Positions 19,540-27,947 of a DNA stretch of 64,000 nt are shown piece by piece. The position numbers and the translations under genes are program-made. The notes beneath the pieces are model-generated. The model saw only the letters and a program-made list of their open reading frames with translations. It was not told the DNA's origin and did not search any database. How positions within the stretch are numbered: the first letter of the stretch is position 1; each line of letters starts with the position of its first letter. The stretch is from assembly GCF_000970685.1 (NCBI RefSeq), contig NZ_LAJB01000002.1, positions 62,001-126,000 on the forward strand. The letters are read 5' to 3'. The DNA is from Domibacillus indicus. Its GTDB lineage: Bacteria > Bacillota > Bacilli > Bacillales > Domibacillaceae.

Positions 19540-19800
19540 ACAAAAAGGCCCCCTCATCAACAAAAGGACGGGGAGCCGTGGTACCACCTTTATTGGCCGC
19601 GAAATTGCAGCCCACTTTAACAGCAGAATGATCTGCCTGTCTTTGATAACGTAAGACATACGCCGGAGCCTACTGCTAAACGTTCGGTCCGGTGCTCAGA
19701 AGCCCATTCACACTGTTTCCTGCACCGGCTTGCACCTACCGCCGGCTCTCTTCAGCATTTCACAGAGTTACTTTTCTTCTTCAATGCATTTGTATTTGAC
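19540..19800 (-). ncRNA. tryptophan T-box leader 1 (distal)
   Basis: A second, complete T-box precedes the first. It has GGTGGTACCACG (revcomp of about 19577-19589), a stem I with GAGAGCCGGCGGTAGG, and a specifier-loop candidate GTGAATGGGC with Trp codon TGG. Its own terminator is at 19541-19576. Two T-boxes in series should give tighter and steeper control than one. Confidence 0.87.
19541..19576 (-). terminator. T-box 1 terminator
   Basis: On the minus strand GGCTCCC pairs with GGGGGCC (one G-U pair) and is followed by TTTTTG. It competes with the antiterminator of the first T-box. Confidence 0.8.
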
Positions 19801-19808
19801 TGATTATT

Positions 19809-19837
19809 ATCATAATACAATCAATTTAAAATTTCAA
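19809..19837 (-). promoter_or_regulatory. trp operon promoter
   Basis: TTGAAA (19832-19837) and TATGAT (19809-19814) are separated by exactly 17 bases on the minus strand, just ahead of the first T-box. Transcription should start near 19802. Confidence 0.8.
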
Positions 19838-19937
19838 TGATTTTTTCATGATTTTCTTCAGCTTTTTTCGATCTCCAAATTTCTTTATGCATAGCTTCTG
19901 CTGGCGCGGGCACAATAGTCACCGACCCTTTCACTTG

Positions 19938-19969
19938 GAAACAGCCATTGTTCTGACACTGGCTGTTTC
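19938..19969. promoter_or_regulatory. 10-bp inverted repeat upstream of yhcN
   Basis: GAAACAGCCA and TGGCTGTTTC are separated by 12 bases, between the trp promoter and yhcN. It may be a terminator-like hairpin on the plus strand (TTTCTTTG follows) or an operator. No gene ends here on the plus strand. Confidence 0.5.
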
Positions 19970-20047
19970 TTTGATCAGCCCTACAGAATAGAAATCAGCT
20001 GATTGGAGAGTCTATCCATTGTTAACACGTATAAAGGAGGCCTATCA

Positions 20048-20629
20048 ATGAAAAAAACAGCTATTTATGCAGCAGCTCTTATGACGACGTTTTTGCTTGG
20101 CGCTTGTATGAATAATGATAACGCCGCCGATAACAACCGGCAAAACAACCAGCCCCAGAATGTTTCATATGATCAGCAGGGAGGCGACCTTGACACGAAC
20201 GGTTCTGGTGACGGTACAGGCGGAATGGGCGGCGGTACAAATAACGGAACAAACGGCGCAAATGGACCTGACAATAATACTGGCAACGGCGGAGACAATC
20301 AGAACGATTTAGGCGTCAATGAAGAAGCCGCAAATCGTGTCGGTGATATGAAGGAAGTCGAGGATACAACTGTCATGGTGACCGGCCAGACTGCTTATGT
20401 GGCCGTTAATTTAAAAAACCAGCAGGAGCTTTCTGATGACCTGAAACAGAAAATTGAACAGAGAGTAAAAGAAGCAGATAATTCTGTGGAAACGGTGTAT
20501 GTATCCGCCGATCCGGATTTCAGCAACAGAATGAGAAACTACGCTGACCGAATTGATAACGGCGAGCCAGTGCAGGGCTTCTTTGATGAATTTGGTGAAT
20601 CGGTCCGCAGAGTGTTTCCTAACTCTTAA
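20048..20629 (+). CDS. yhcN: YhcN/YlaJ-family sporulation lipoprotein
   Basis: This 193-residue lipoprotein has a signal peptide ending in the lipobox LLGAC (Cys about residue 19). A low-complexity Asn/Gly/Asp stretch (about 20-95) follows, then the YhcN domain with NRVGDMKEVEDTTVMVTGQTAYVAV-like order and the C-terminal VYVSADPDFSNRM ... FFDEF ... RRVFPNS. B. subtilis YhcN is a spore-associated lipoprotein with the same ending. AAAGGAGG lies before ATG 20048; an upstream reading adds a segment without a ribosome site. I see no convincing forespore promoter. Confidence 0.9.
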   Translation: MKKTAIYAAALMTTFLLGACMNNDNAADNNRQNNQPQNVSYDQQGGDLDTNGSGDGTGGMGGGTNNGTNGANGPDNNTGNGGDNQNDLGVNEEAANRVGDMKEVEDTTVMVTGQTAYVAVNLKNQQELSDDLKQKIEQRVKEADNSVETVYVSADPDFSNRMRNYADRIDNGEPVQGFFDEFGESVRRVFPNS

Positions 20630-20657
20630 TCCTTCCAAAACGAACCCTTTTTTTGCA

Positions 20658-20684
20658 GCCGGGAATTCTTTTCCGGCTTTTTTG
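20658..20684 (+). terminator. yhcN terminator 1
   Basis: GCCGGGAA pairs with TTTTCCGGC (small imperfection) and is followed by TTTTTTG. Confidence 0.78.
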
Positions 20685-20760
20685 TATATTTTCCGCTGGA
20701 ATGGGAATGCTGGAAAGTGTAAGGAACCCATCCTTCTAACTCCTATAGTAACCCTTGTTT

Positions 20761-20788
20761 GCCGGGGAAATTTCCCCGGCTTTTTTTT
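20761..20788 (+). terminator. yhcN terminator 2
   Basis: The perfect 20-base palindrome GCCGGGGAAATTTCCCCGGC is followed by eight T residues, about 80 bases after the first terminator. No gene lies between the two. Confidence 0.8.
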
Positions 20789-20918
20789 CTGTGTTTATTT
20801 TTCTTTATAAAAATAAAAGCCCCTTTTTTCAAGGGGGTCCAACAGACTGGTAAAAAGCGGTCGATGCCATGCTTTTTCTTGTTATGCGAGACATATGGGT
20901 TCGTTTTTCATCTGTCAT

Positions 20919-21006
20919 GGCCGGTATTTTTTAGCTTAGGGCGGTTTTCCGCTTGCTTCGGCCGGTATTTGTGTTTACCCGGCCCAAAAAGAATAAATAC
21001 CGCCCC
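20919..21006. repeat. second cluster of GGSCGGTAT motifs
   Basis: GGCCGGTATT (20919), GGGCGGT (20939), GGCCGGTATT (20960) and the inverse AAATACCGCCCC (20995) lie in an otherwise empty intergenic stretch (20790-21128). The same motifs cluster at 12736-12842. Confidence 0.6.
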
Positions 21007-21128
21007 AAGGTCCGCTTTTTTATGCCGGCAAACGGGCGTCTGTTACCCTTTCAGGGAGCTTCAAAACGATATACAGACGATTGATTATTGGCCACTGCAT
21101 GTATGAACAGGCTGAATTCGGCCTGATT

Positions 21129-21803
21129 TTATGTAGTGGCAGCTTTAAAAGGGTTTTTCCATTCCATCAGGGCCGCGCAGTTTTTGGACTCTTCGTCATC
21201 GAGATAATCGCGCATGACCCCTGCCGGAACCCTGCCGGCCCTCATTAAAAAGGTAATAACCGGATCATTTATTTCTCCTGCCGCTACTTTTTCAAGATAT
21301 TCTTCAGGAGTCATGGCCGCCGAGAATACGTGATAGCCGGGCATCCGGCCGCCGCCAAGCAGCCGGTCAAGGTTAAAGTGAACAACCGTTTCATACATCG
21401 ACTGCATCATTTTTTTGGCCAGGCCGAGCTTTCGGAAAGCCGGCTTTACACAAATGTCCACTACATAAAGCGTGTTGCCATCGGGATTATGATTTCCAAT
21501 CGAGCCGTTGTCGGTGATCTCTTCCCATGAATGAGAATCCCCCGGCTTATACTGCACAATGAGCGCTGTCATCGATCCAGCAATTTCCCCGTTGATTTCC
21601 ACACAGAGAGCCCCCTGAGGAAAAAGCTTTACGTGCTGCAGAAGCTGCTCTTTATTCCAGAGCAGCTCCTGCGGAAAAGGCAGAGGAAAAGCCTCCTTTT
21701 GCACCTCAATCAATCCGCCAAAATCACGTTCCCCGTAATTACGCACAATCGCTTTGACCGGCTTGCTGCCCTGGAAGGCAAAATACTCCTGATAATAGGT
21801 CAT
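21129..21803 (-). CDS. GNAT acetyltransferase, YhcX N-terminal-domain homologue
   Basis: This 224-residue acetyltransferase resembles the N-terminal half of B. subtilis YhcX: the segments NGSIGNHNPDGNTLYVVDICVKP-like, FRKLGLAKKMM (acetyl-CoA loop), GGRMPGYH, MTPEEYLEKV and ALMEWKN appear in the same order. The acceptor is unknown. It overlaps the upstream nitrilase-family gene by four bases, so the two are translationally coupled. In B. subtilis the same two domains are one protein with the acetyltransferase first. No strong terminator follows. Confidence 0.83.
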   Translation of the reverse strand: MTYYQEYFAFQGSKPVKAIVRNYGERDFGGLIEVQKEAFPLPFPQELLWNKEQLLQHVKLFPQGALCVEINGEIAGSMTALIVQYKPGDSHSWEEITDNGSIGNHNPDGNTLYVVDICVKPAFRKLGLAKKMMQSMYETVVHFNLDRLLGGGRMPGYHVFSAAMTPEEYLEKVAAGEINDPVITFLMRAGRVPAGVMRDYLDDEESKNCAALMEWKNPFKAATT

Positions 21804-22669
21804 TCATTTTCCCACCAGTCAGGATACAAATCTGTCCGCCGGTCGCGCCATGTTGTAACAGAGCCTTTCTTGCGCACTTCATATAAAAGTGATAAATCTA
21901 AATCCGCTGTAATGATCATGTCATCATTCATAATGCCTTCGGCGACAATGCCGCCCGGTGGAAATGGAATGTCATTAGGGGAAATGACAACCGCCTGCCC
22001 CACGTTGGAACGCATTAAATCAACGGTTGGCAGCGAGCCGACCGTCCCTGCCCCGACAACATAAATTTGATTTTCCACTGCGCGGGCATGGCTCGTATAG
22101 CGGACACGGTGAAAGCCATGGCGGTCATCGGTGCAGGACGGGCAGAAAACAACGTCTGCGCCTTTTGCCTTTGCCATGCGGACCACTTCCGGAAATTCAA
22201 TGTCATAGCAGGTTAAAATGGCAATCGTGCCTTTTTCTGTTTCAAAAATGCGGAATGTTTCTCCCTGCTGCATGTTCCACCCCTCTATTTCCGCCGGAGT
22301 AATATGCAGCTTGGACTGCATCTGGTACGAGCCGTCCGGGTAAAACAAATACGCTGTGTTTTGAATGCCGTCTTTCCATTCGGTTACATGCGTGCCTCCG
22401 ATAATATGAACGTTATATTCTTTGGCGAAATTGGAAAACAGCCGTTCATACCGCTCTGTAAACAGCGGCAGGTCTGTTATTTTTAATGCTTCTCCGGTTT
22501 TTTCATCGCCGATGGATAAAAGCTGGGTCGTAAAAAATTCCGGAAACAGAATAAACTCCGCTTCAAATTCCATCGCTGTTTTTATATAATGCTCGCATTG
22601 CTTTGCGAACTCATCGAATGAACTGATTGTGTGCAGATGATACTGCACGGCTGATACTCTCATTTTCAA
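21800..22669 (-). CDS. carbon-nitrogen hydrolase (nitrilase superfamily), YhcX C-terminal-domain homologue
   Basis: This 289-residue amidase-type enzyme has the Glu-Lys-Cys triad: Glu in FILFPEFF, Lys in KLHITPAE and Cys in ILTCYDIEFPE. It hydrolyses an unknown amide or nitrile, and the closest recalled relative is the C-terminal half of YhcX. I chose TTG 22669, with AAGGAG eight bases upstream; an ATG two codons later is possible. Its leader contains an intrinsic terminator, and a Fur-like site covers the transcription start. It is the first gene of a two-gene unit with the acetyltransferase. Confidence 0.87.
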   Translation of the reverse strand: MKMRVSAVQYHLHTISSFDEFAKQCEHYIKTAMEFEAEFILFPEFFTTQLLSIGDEKTGEALKITDLPLFTERYERLFSNFAKEYNVHIIGGTHVTEWKDGIQNTAYLFYPDGSYQMQSKLHITPAEIEGWNMQQGETFRIFETEKGTIAILTCYDIEFPEVVRMAKAKGADVVFCPSCTDDRHGFHRVRYTSHARAVENQIYVVGAGTVGSLPTVDLMRSNVGQAVVISPNDIPFPPGGIVAEGIMNDDMIITADLDLSLLYEVRKKGSVTTWRDRRTDLYPDWWENE

Positions 22670-22721
22670 CGTAATCGCTCCTTTCACTTTCTCTAAAGTA
22701 GAGGAAACGAGTTCTTTTTGC

Positions 22722-22751
22722 AAGAAAAAAAGACGGCAGTCGCTGCCGTCC
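22722..22751 (-). terminator. leader terminator ahead of the nitrilase-family gene
   Basis: On the minus strand GACGGCAG, loop CGA and CTGCCGTC precede TTTTTTTC, about 55 bases before the start codon and about 75 after the predicted transcription start. Its position inside the 5' leader points to attenuation. Confidence 0.75.
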
Positions 22752-22812
22752 AAAGTTGGATGCCCGCAAGATCAGGGCTGATCAATCAATTCATGCTCAT
22801 AAGAGGGGGTAA

Positions 22813-22827
22813 TGAGAATGAATCTCA
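22813..22827. promoter_or_regulatory. Fur-like box at the nitrilase operon start point
   Basis: TGAGAATGAATCTCA is a near-palindrome close to the 7-1-7 Fur motif TGATAATNATTATCA (11 of 14 defined positions). It overlaps the expected transcription start just below the -10. Fur is inferred; a related regulator is possible. Confidence 0.5.
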
Positions 22828-22833
22828 ATTTCA

Positions 22834-22861
22834 ATTATAATGGAATTACCAGAAATGTCAA
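22834..22861 (-). promoter_or_regulatory. strong sigma-A promoter of the nitrilase-acetyltransferase operon
   Basis: Consensus TTGACA (22856-22861) and TATAAT (22834-22839) are separated by 16 bases on the minus strand. Confidence 0.8.
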
Positions 22862-22956
22862 CTGCTTTATCTATACTTTTTTATAGCTTAAAACATATGG
22901 CTATTTTCTTTCAAAAACAGGGAAAAGAGATAGACAGTCTCCTATTTCAACAAAAC

Positions 22957-22990
22957 CAAAAAACCAGCGGAGGAATTCCGCTGGTTTTTT
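22957..22990 (-). terminator. terminator of hom-thrC-thrB
   Basis: AAAAACCAGCGGA pairs with TCCGCTGGTTTTT around a short loop, right after thrB, with T/A runs on both sides. Confidence 0.9.
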
Positions 22991-23880
22991 CAAAGCCACA
23001 CTGGGCCGTTTGATTCTACTTTTACGTTTAGTACGTCACAGTCAGGAAACTGCGTGCGGAATGCCGAAGCTATTTCCTCTCCTTTGCCCTTTGGCGCAAG
23101 AGTTAAAACGGTCGGGCCGGCCCCGCTGATCACTGTTGCATAAGCGCCCAGTTCACGGGCACGCTCGCGCGCCGGTGCAAATTCTTTAATAAGCGCGGCA
23201 CGGTATGGCTCATGAAATACATCCCGGCCCATCATGCGCCCGGCCGTCTCATAGTCGTGCTGCATAAACGCAGCGACAAGCATATTGGATACAGCGCTCG
23301 CAAGCACTGCGTCTTTCCGGTCAAAGGAATCCGGCAGCACGCTGCGGGCATCTTCTGTTTTCAGCTCGTATGGCGGGACAAGGGCAACCAGGTCTAGATC
23401 CGGCGCCGGCAGTGCCAGAAGCTCGGCTGTGCTGCCCAATGACACGCCGCACACCATCCCGCCAAACAGGGAAGCCCCGATGTTATCGGGATGCCCTTCA
23501 AACTGGTCGCCAATGTTTAATTTTTCGGCATCGGTTAATTGAAGATCAGCAAACCGGTCTGCAATCTCAATGCCGGCCGCAATTGCCGCAGCACTGCTGC
23601 CGAGCCCGCGGGCAAGCGGAATATCGCTTTTCAGCACCGCTTCAACTGGCGGCATTTCTACGCCCCGCAGCTCAGCTGTTTTTTTCGCGACAACCGCAAT
23701 TAAATGACGGTCATCTTCCGGAAGGCCGGCAAGCAGCTCGGATTCATGAGAAAAAGCCCATTTTTCCGCCCGCTTGACGTCCACCGTTAAATAAAGACTG
23801 AAAGCCAGGCCGATAGAGTCAAAACCCGGCCCTAAATTGGCCGTTGATGCCGGCACTTTCAAAGAGCCGGAAGACATCAT
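22990..23880 (-). CDS. thrB: homoserine kinase
   Basis: This 296-residue GHMP kinase phosphorylates homoserine with ATP. The N-terminal [16 protein letters not shown], the ATP loop [13 protein letters not shown] (about residues 88-100) and the C-terminal ISGAGPTVL are the three family motifs. Its start overlaps the thrC stop (ATGA), with GAGG close upstream. It is the last gene of the threonine operon. Confidence 0.96.
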   Translation of the reverse strand: MMSSGSLKVPASTANLGPGFDSIGLAFSLYLTVDVKRAEKWAFSHESELLAGLPEDDRHLIAVVAKKTAELRGVEMPPVEAVLKSDIPLARGLGSSAAAIAAGIEIADRFADLQLTDAEKLNIGDQFEGHPDNIGASLFGGMVCGVSLGSTAELLALPAPDLDLVALVPPYELKTEDARSVLPDSFDRKDAVLASAVSNMLVAAFMQHDYETAGRMMGRDVFHEPYRAALIKEFAPARERARELGAYATVISGAGPTVLTLAPKGKGEEIASAFRTQFPDCDVLNVKVESNGPVWL

Positions 23881-24941
23881 GCCTCAACCACTCCACGGAT
23901 AAAGTCAAATACCGCTTCTTCATTGTTCGGCAGGACAGTTGGCTTTTTCTCGATTTGCGCAATGGCTGTCTGTGGATCTTTCAGCCCATTTCCAGTCAGC
24001 ACGGCCACGATATTCGCACCCTGCTCGATTTCGCCTGATTTCACATGCTTGATAATACCCGCGATTGAGGCATTCGAAGCAGGTTCCGCGAAGATACCTT
24101 CTTCCCGTGTCATCATTTCATATGCTTCTAAAATTTCCGCATCGGTTACAAAATCAATTTTCCCGCCGGACTCGTCACGGGCAGCTTCGGCAAACTTCCA
24201 GCTGGCCGGGTTGCCGATACGGATCGCGGTTGCGACTGTTTCCGGCTGTGCGATTGGCGCGCCCTGTACGATCGCTGCCGCTCCTTCCGCTTCAAAGCCA
24301 TGCATACGCGGCAGGCCTGTGCCAAATTTTTCGTTATATTCTTTAAAGCCTTTCCAGTATGCCGTAATGTTTCCGGCATTTCCAACCGGAATCGCCAGAA
24401 CGTCCGGTGCTTGTCCAAGCTGGTCGCACACTTCAAACGCCGCTGTTTTCTGTCCTTCAATCCGATACGGGTTTACCGAGTTTACAAGTGTGATCGGTGA
24501 TTTTTCGCTGATGTTGCGCACCATTGTTAGGGCTTCGTCAAAGTTTCCTTCGATAGCCACGATTTCGGCTCCGTACATCATTGCCTGGGCAAGCTTGCCA
24601 AGCGCAATTTTCCCGTCCGGAATAACGACGATCGTTTTCATGCCGGCGCGTGACGCATACGCTGCCGCTGCTGCTGACGTATTTCCTGTTGAAGCGCAGA
24701 TCACCGTATTGCTGCCTTCTTCTTTTGCTTTGGCAACAGCCATTACCATGCCGCGGTCTTTAAAGGATCCTGTTGGATTGGCGCCTTCCACTTTTACATG
24801 AATGTTGACACCGAGCTTTTTTGAAATGTTGACAAGCGGAATCAGCGGTGTGTTTCCTTCCATTAATGAAAGCGCCGGTGTGTTTTCGTTAACCGGTAAA
24901 AACTCTTTGTATTGATGTAATAAACCTTCCCATTTAGCCAT
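23877..24941 (-). CDS. thrC: threonine synthase
   Basis: This 354-residue PLP enzyme turns O-phosphohomoserine into threonine. The PLP lysine lies in TGSFKDRGM (about residues 57-65), and [14 protein letters not shown] and [11 protein letters not shown] are the phosphate and cofactor loops. This is the short Bacillus-type form. GAAGGAG precedes the ATG, and it is separated from hom by two bases. Confidence 0.96.
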   Translation of the reverse strand: MAKWEGLLHQYKEFLPVNENTPALSLMEGNTPLIPLVNISKKLGVNIHVKVEGANPTGSFKDRGMVMAVAKAKEEGSNTVICASTGNTSAAAAAYASRAGMKTIVVIPDGKIALGKLAQAMMYGAEIVAIEGNFDEALTMVRNISEKSPITLVNSVNPYRIEGQKTAAFEVCDQLGQAPDVLAIPVGNAGNITAYWKGFKEYNEKFGTGLPRMHGFEAEGAAAIVQGAPIAQPETVATAIRIGNPASWKFAEAARDESGGKIDFVTDAEILEAYEMMTREEGIFAEPASNASIAGIIKHVKSGEIEQGANIVAVLTGNGLKDPQTAIAQIEKKPTVLPNNEEAVFDFIRGVVEA

Positions 24942-24943
24942 GA

Positions 24944-26242
24944 TTATGCTCCTTCTCCTTCAACGCGGTAGAAACTTTCAATTGAACGTACAACCGCCAA
25001 ATCTTTAATTTGTTCCTGCATTTGTTGATAGCTTTCTTCTGATGCCTGGTGTGTTACAATGACGATTTCGGCAACGCCTTCTTCTTCAAGCGGCAGCTGA
25101 AGAATTTTTTCAAAGCTGATGCCGTTTGAGGAAAACAGCTTCGTAAGCTCAGAAAATGCGCCCACTTCATCCCGCACATGAAGGCGGATAAAGTATTTCG
25201 CAAATTTTTCTTGCGGTGCTTTCAGCTGCTTTTCAAATTGCGGCGCAAAAATGCTTTTGCCGTTTACGCCAAGGCGCATATTGGTAATAACCGCGACGAG
25301 GTCACTCACAATGGAGGTTGCAGTCGGCAGGCTGCCGGCACCCGGTCCGTAAAACATCGTTTCGCCCACGGCTTCTCCATATACATAAACCGCATTGTAC
25401 TCGTCATTCACAGCAGCAAGCGGATGGTTGTTAGATAGGAATGTCGGCTGAACGCTCACTTCCGCCCCGCCGTTTTGCTGATCAGCGTAGCCGATTAGCT
25501 TCATCGTATAGCCAAGCGTCTGGCCGTGCTTTAAGTCACTGTCAGATACTTTGGAAATTCCGTTTACATCCACGTCTTCAAGTTCAATGTCCATTGAAAA
25601 AGCAAGGCGTGCCAGAATAGCCATTTTGCGTGCCGCATCAAGCCCTTCAACATCTGACGTCGGGTCTGCCTCCGCAAAGCCAAGCTCCTGCGCTTCTTTG
25701 AGCGCTACATCATACGACATGCCTTCTTTATTCATTTTCGTAAGAATAAAGTTTGTCGTACCGTTGACAATCCCCATCATTGTTCTGATTTTATCTGAGG
25801 CAAGGCCGTCTGCAAGACCGCGGATAATCGGAATACCGCCGGCAACACTCGCTTCATAATAAAAATCGCAGCCGTTTTCGGACGCTGCTTTTAACAGCTC
25901 AGAGCCGTACAGGGCAACAAGATCTTTGTTGGCCGTAACCACATGCTTTTTTTGATGAAGCGCATCAAGCAGCAGTTTTTTTGTTTCATCAATGCCGCCC
26001 ATTACTTCAACGATCACATCTACGTCCGGATCGTTAATGACATCATATGGATCAAGGGTAAGCGCCTCTTTCGGCAGCTCCACATCCCGTTTTTTCTCTA
26101 CGTTTTTTACAAGCACCTTCGTTACCTGCACCGAGCAGCCGACGCGGTGGGCAAGCTGTTCCTGATGATCCTGGATCATCTTCACAACACCTGTTCCAAC
26201 TGTGCCAAGACCGAGTAATCCTACTTTTACGTTGTCCTTCAT
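24944..26242 (-). CDS. hom: homoserine dehydrogenase
   Basis: This 432-residue enzyme reduces aspartate semialdehyde to homoserine, the branch point to threonine and methionine. The Rossmann motif [13 protein letters not shown] is at the N-terminus, the catalytic region includes [11 protein letters not shown] and [18 protein letters not shown], and a C-terminal ACT domain (about 350-430, [14 protein letters not shown]) suggests feedback control by threonine. ATG 26242 is preceded by GGGGTGA at eight bases; an upstream GTG lies inside that ribosome site. It heads hom-thrC-thrB. Confidence 0.96.
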   Translation of the reverse strand: MKDNVKVGLLGLGTVGTGVVKMIQDHQEQLAHRVGCSVQVTKVLVKNVEKKRDVELPKEALTLDPYDVINDPDVDVIVEVMGGIDETKKLLLDALHQKKHVVTANKDLVALYGSELLKAASENGCDFYYEASVAGGIPIIRGLADGLASDKIRTMMGIVNGTTNFILTKMNKEGMSYDVALKEAQELGFAEADPTSDVEGLDAARKMAILARLAFSMDIELEDVDVNGISKVSDSDLKHGQTLGYTMKLIGYADQQNGGAEVSVQPTFLSNNHPLAAVNDEYNAVYVYGEAVGETMFYGPGAGSLPTATSIVSDLVAVITNMRLGVNGKSIFAPQFEKQLKAPQEKFAKYFIRLHVRDEVGAFSELTKLFSSNGISFEKILQLPLEEEGVAEIVIVTHQASEESYQQMQEQIKDLAVVRSIESFYRVEGEGA

Positions 26243-26301
26243 TCTAAACGTCACCCCAATTATGTATTCTTCTGATGCACATTTGTTTTTGTATAGTAGA
26301 C

Positions 26302-26330
26302 ATTATATCGGTCTTTGCTTGAGAATACAA
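26302..26330 (-). promoter_or_regulatory. promoter of hom-thrC-thrB
   Basis: TTGTAT (26325-26330) and TATAAT (26302-26307) are separated by 17 bases on the minus strand. The leader of about 55 bases shows no riboswitch. Confidence 0.72.
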
Positions 26331-26404
26331 CCATATCTTTTGTAAAATTGTGTTGAATTGCTTTTTTACAAAAACAATATTTTCATACAATTCTTATATT
26401 ATAG

Positions 26405-26431
26405 AAAACAACCGCTTCTTTCAAGCGGTTG
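26405..26431 (-). terminator. terminator of the beta-helix gene
   Basis: ACAACCGCTT, a five-base loop and AAGCGGTTGT form a perfect stem followed by TTTTCT on the minus strand. The stem overlaps the last codons of the gene. Confidence 0.8.
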
Positions 26432-27911
26432 TCACGTTTTCGAGGACAGCTCCGGTAATCTCTTTCGCGATAAAAATCGGTTTTTTGCCGCAGTTGGCAA
26501 AATGGGCGTTTTTTATCGTCACGTACTCTGCCCGGTTGGTGCCGCCAAACACTTTTAATCCGGCTCCTGCTGTGACAAAATCGCGCATCACAATATCCTG
26601 CACGTGTACATATCTCGCTTTGTACTGGATACCGGCTGCCGGGAGTCCTTTATAATCATAAGCCGGATCGGCAATGGCACGAAGCCCGTTGATCACGACG
26701 TGGCGATAAGCTGATACAGTCAGCGCGCGCGGTTTTGAAGCCGTGTATAAATTCGTATAAACGGGCTGAATGGACACAATTCGGGTGGCCGTCAGGAAGC
26801 GGGCCGTTTTTGACTCCGGGTCCTCCGCCGAATGGTGGCCAATGTGACGGAAATTATAAGACCGGTTATCATTTTGGGACAGATGCCCGATAATATGAAC
26901 ATTGGCGGCAGCAGAGCTCGTCGCGTGCGCTTTTGCTTCAACACCGCCAAAACAGCGGGCCGAGACGTTATTCACAAGCCAGACGGATCTGGAGCCGTCA
27001 TCGACTTCAAACCCGTTCGAATTGGAAACCCCCGTTTTATGGCTCCGGCCGGACGGATCACGCATAAAGCAATTTGAGATCAAAATATAATCACTGTGAT
27101 GAGTCGTTACCCCGTCATCCCCAAAGCCCGAGCCGGTACAGCCGTCAATCCAGACAAACCGGCTTCCTCCTCTTGCCCGGTGCCCGTCGCCCGAGTAATC
27201 ATACAGGGTAGAGGAAACATCGTAGCAGTGCAGACCCGGATTGACCGCATCGCAATTTTTTACCCAGCCGTAGGTTACATTAGCAAGCGTTAAGCAGCTT
27301 GAACGGTTATTGCCGCTTGCTGATTTTTCTTCCGGCCGAAGCCGCTCAAGCGCCCAGTCGAGTGTCATTCCTTCTATTAATATATGATGATTGCCTTTTA
27401 CATGGTTTTCATTTGTGACAACAAAGCTTCTCTTTGGCGCGGTATCTCGCAATTTCAGGATGGTTTTGCCCGGTCCGGCTCCCCTGAAAATTGTATTGGA
27501 GGGAATATGCAGCTCATCGACAATATATTCTCCCTCTGCCAGCTGCACTGTTTTTCTGCCGCCGGACAGCGCTTTTTGTAGGTTATCCCCCGGCTTTACA
27601 TGAACAACAGCGGCGGCTTTTTTTTGAAGCTCATCAAACTCCCGGTCCAGCACCGGCTGCCAGTCAGGATAAGCAGTCCCTTTCCTGACAAGCGTGCGGT
27701 GAAGCTTGATCGGCTCTTCTTTTTTTGTCCAGAGCGATTTCAGCCTGTCAAAAAGGCTTTTTCGTGTTTTCACAGGCTGCCAGCTGGCGGCAGAAGCAAA
27801 AAAAAGCTCATTTGTTTCGGCAACGGCTTCCTCGAGCGGCTTGCTGTCAGCGAAATAAGAATCGATTAAAGCGGCGTTTTGGTCAGGTTTGTATTTTTTG
27901 TTGAACTGCAT
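26421..27911 (-). CDS. right-handed beta-helix protein, pectate-lyase-like fold
   Basis: This 496-residue protein has an N-terminal segment with charged and aromatic residues (about 1-90) and then a long right-handed beta-helix (about 100-490), seen in repeated turns such as HILIEGMTLD, SRFVWIDGC, DYILISNCFM, RHVVINGL, RYVHVQDIVM and EYVTIKNAHF. This fold is typical of polysaccharide lyases and glycoside hydrolases. There is no signal peptide, so the protein is cytoplasmic or exported in another way. ATG 27911 is preceded by AAGGAGG at five bases. It follows the NRDE gene by 36 bases. The substrate is unknown. Confidence 0.75.
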   Translation of the reverse strand: MQFNKKYKPDQNAALIDSYFADSKPLEEAVAETNELFFASAASWQPVKTRKSLFDRLKSLWTKKEEPIKLHRTLVRKGTAYPDWQPVLDREFDELQKKAAAVVHVKPGDNLQKALSGGRKTVQLAEGEYIVDELHIPSNTIFRGAGPGKTILKLRDTAPKRSFVVTNENHVKGNHHILIEGMTLDWALERLRPEEKSASGNNRSSCLTLANVTYGWVKNCDAVNPGLHCYDVSSTLYDYSGDGHRARGGSRFVWIDGCTGSGFGDDGVTTHHSDYILISNCFMRDPSGRSHKTGVSNSNGFEVDDGSRSVWLVNNVSARCFGGVEAKAHATSSAAANVHIIGHLSQNDNRSYNFRHIGHHSAEDPESKTARFLTATRIVSIQPVYTNLYTASKPRALTVSAYRHVVINGLRAIADPAYDYKGLPAAGIQYKARYVHVQDIVMRDFVTAGAGLKVFGGTNRAEYVTIKNAHFANCGKKPIFIAKEITGAVLENVTTA

Positions 27912-27947
27912 GTTTTCCTCCTTTTTTGAATTTTGCATAAAATGTTT

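Noticed and set aside
19300-19800. TRAP-binding leader
   Set aside because: There is no array of GAG/UAG triplets at regular spacing; the conserved T-box sequences explain the leader.
23923-24801. 292-codon open frame on the plus strand
   Set aside because: It lies wholly antisense to thrC, has no ribosome site, and its serine/alanine-rich composition is that of an antisense shadow frame.
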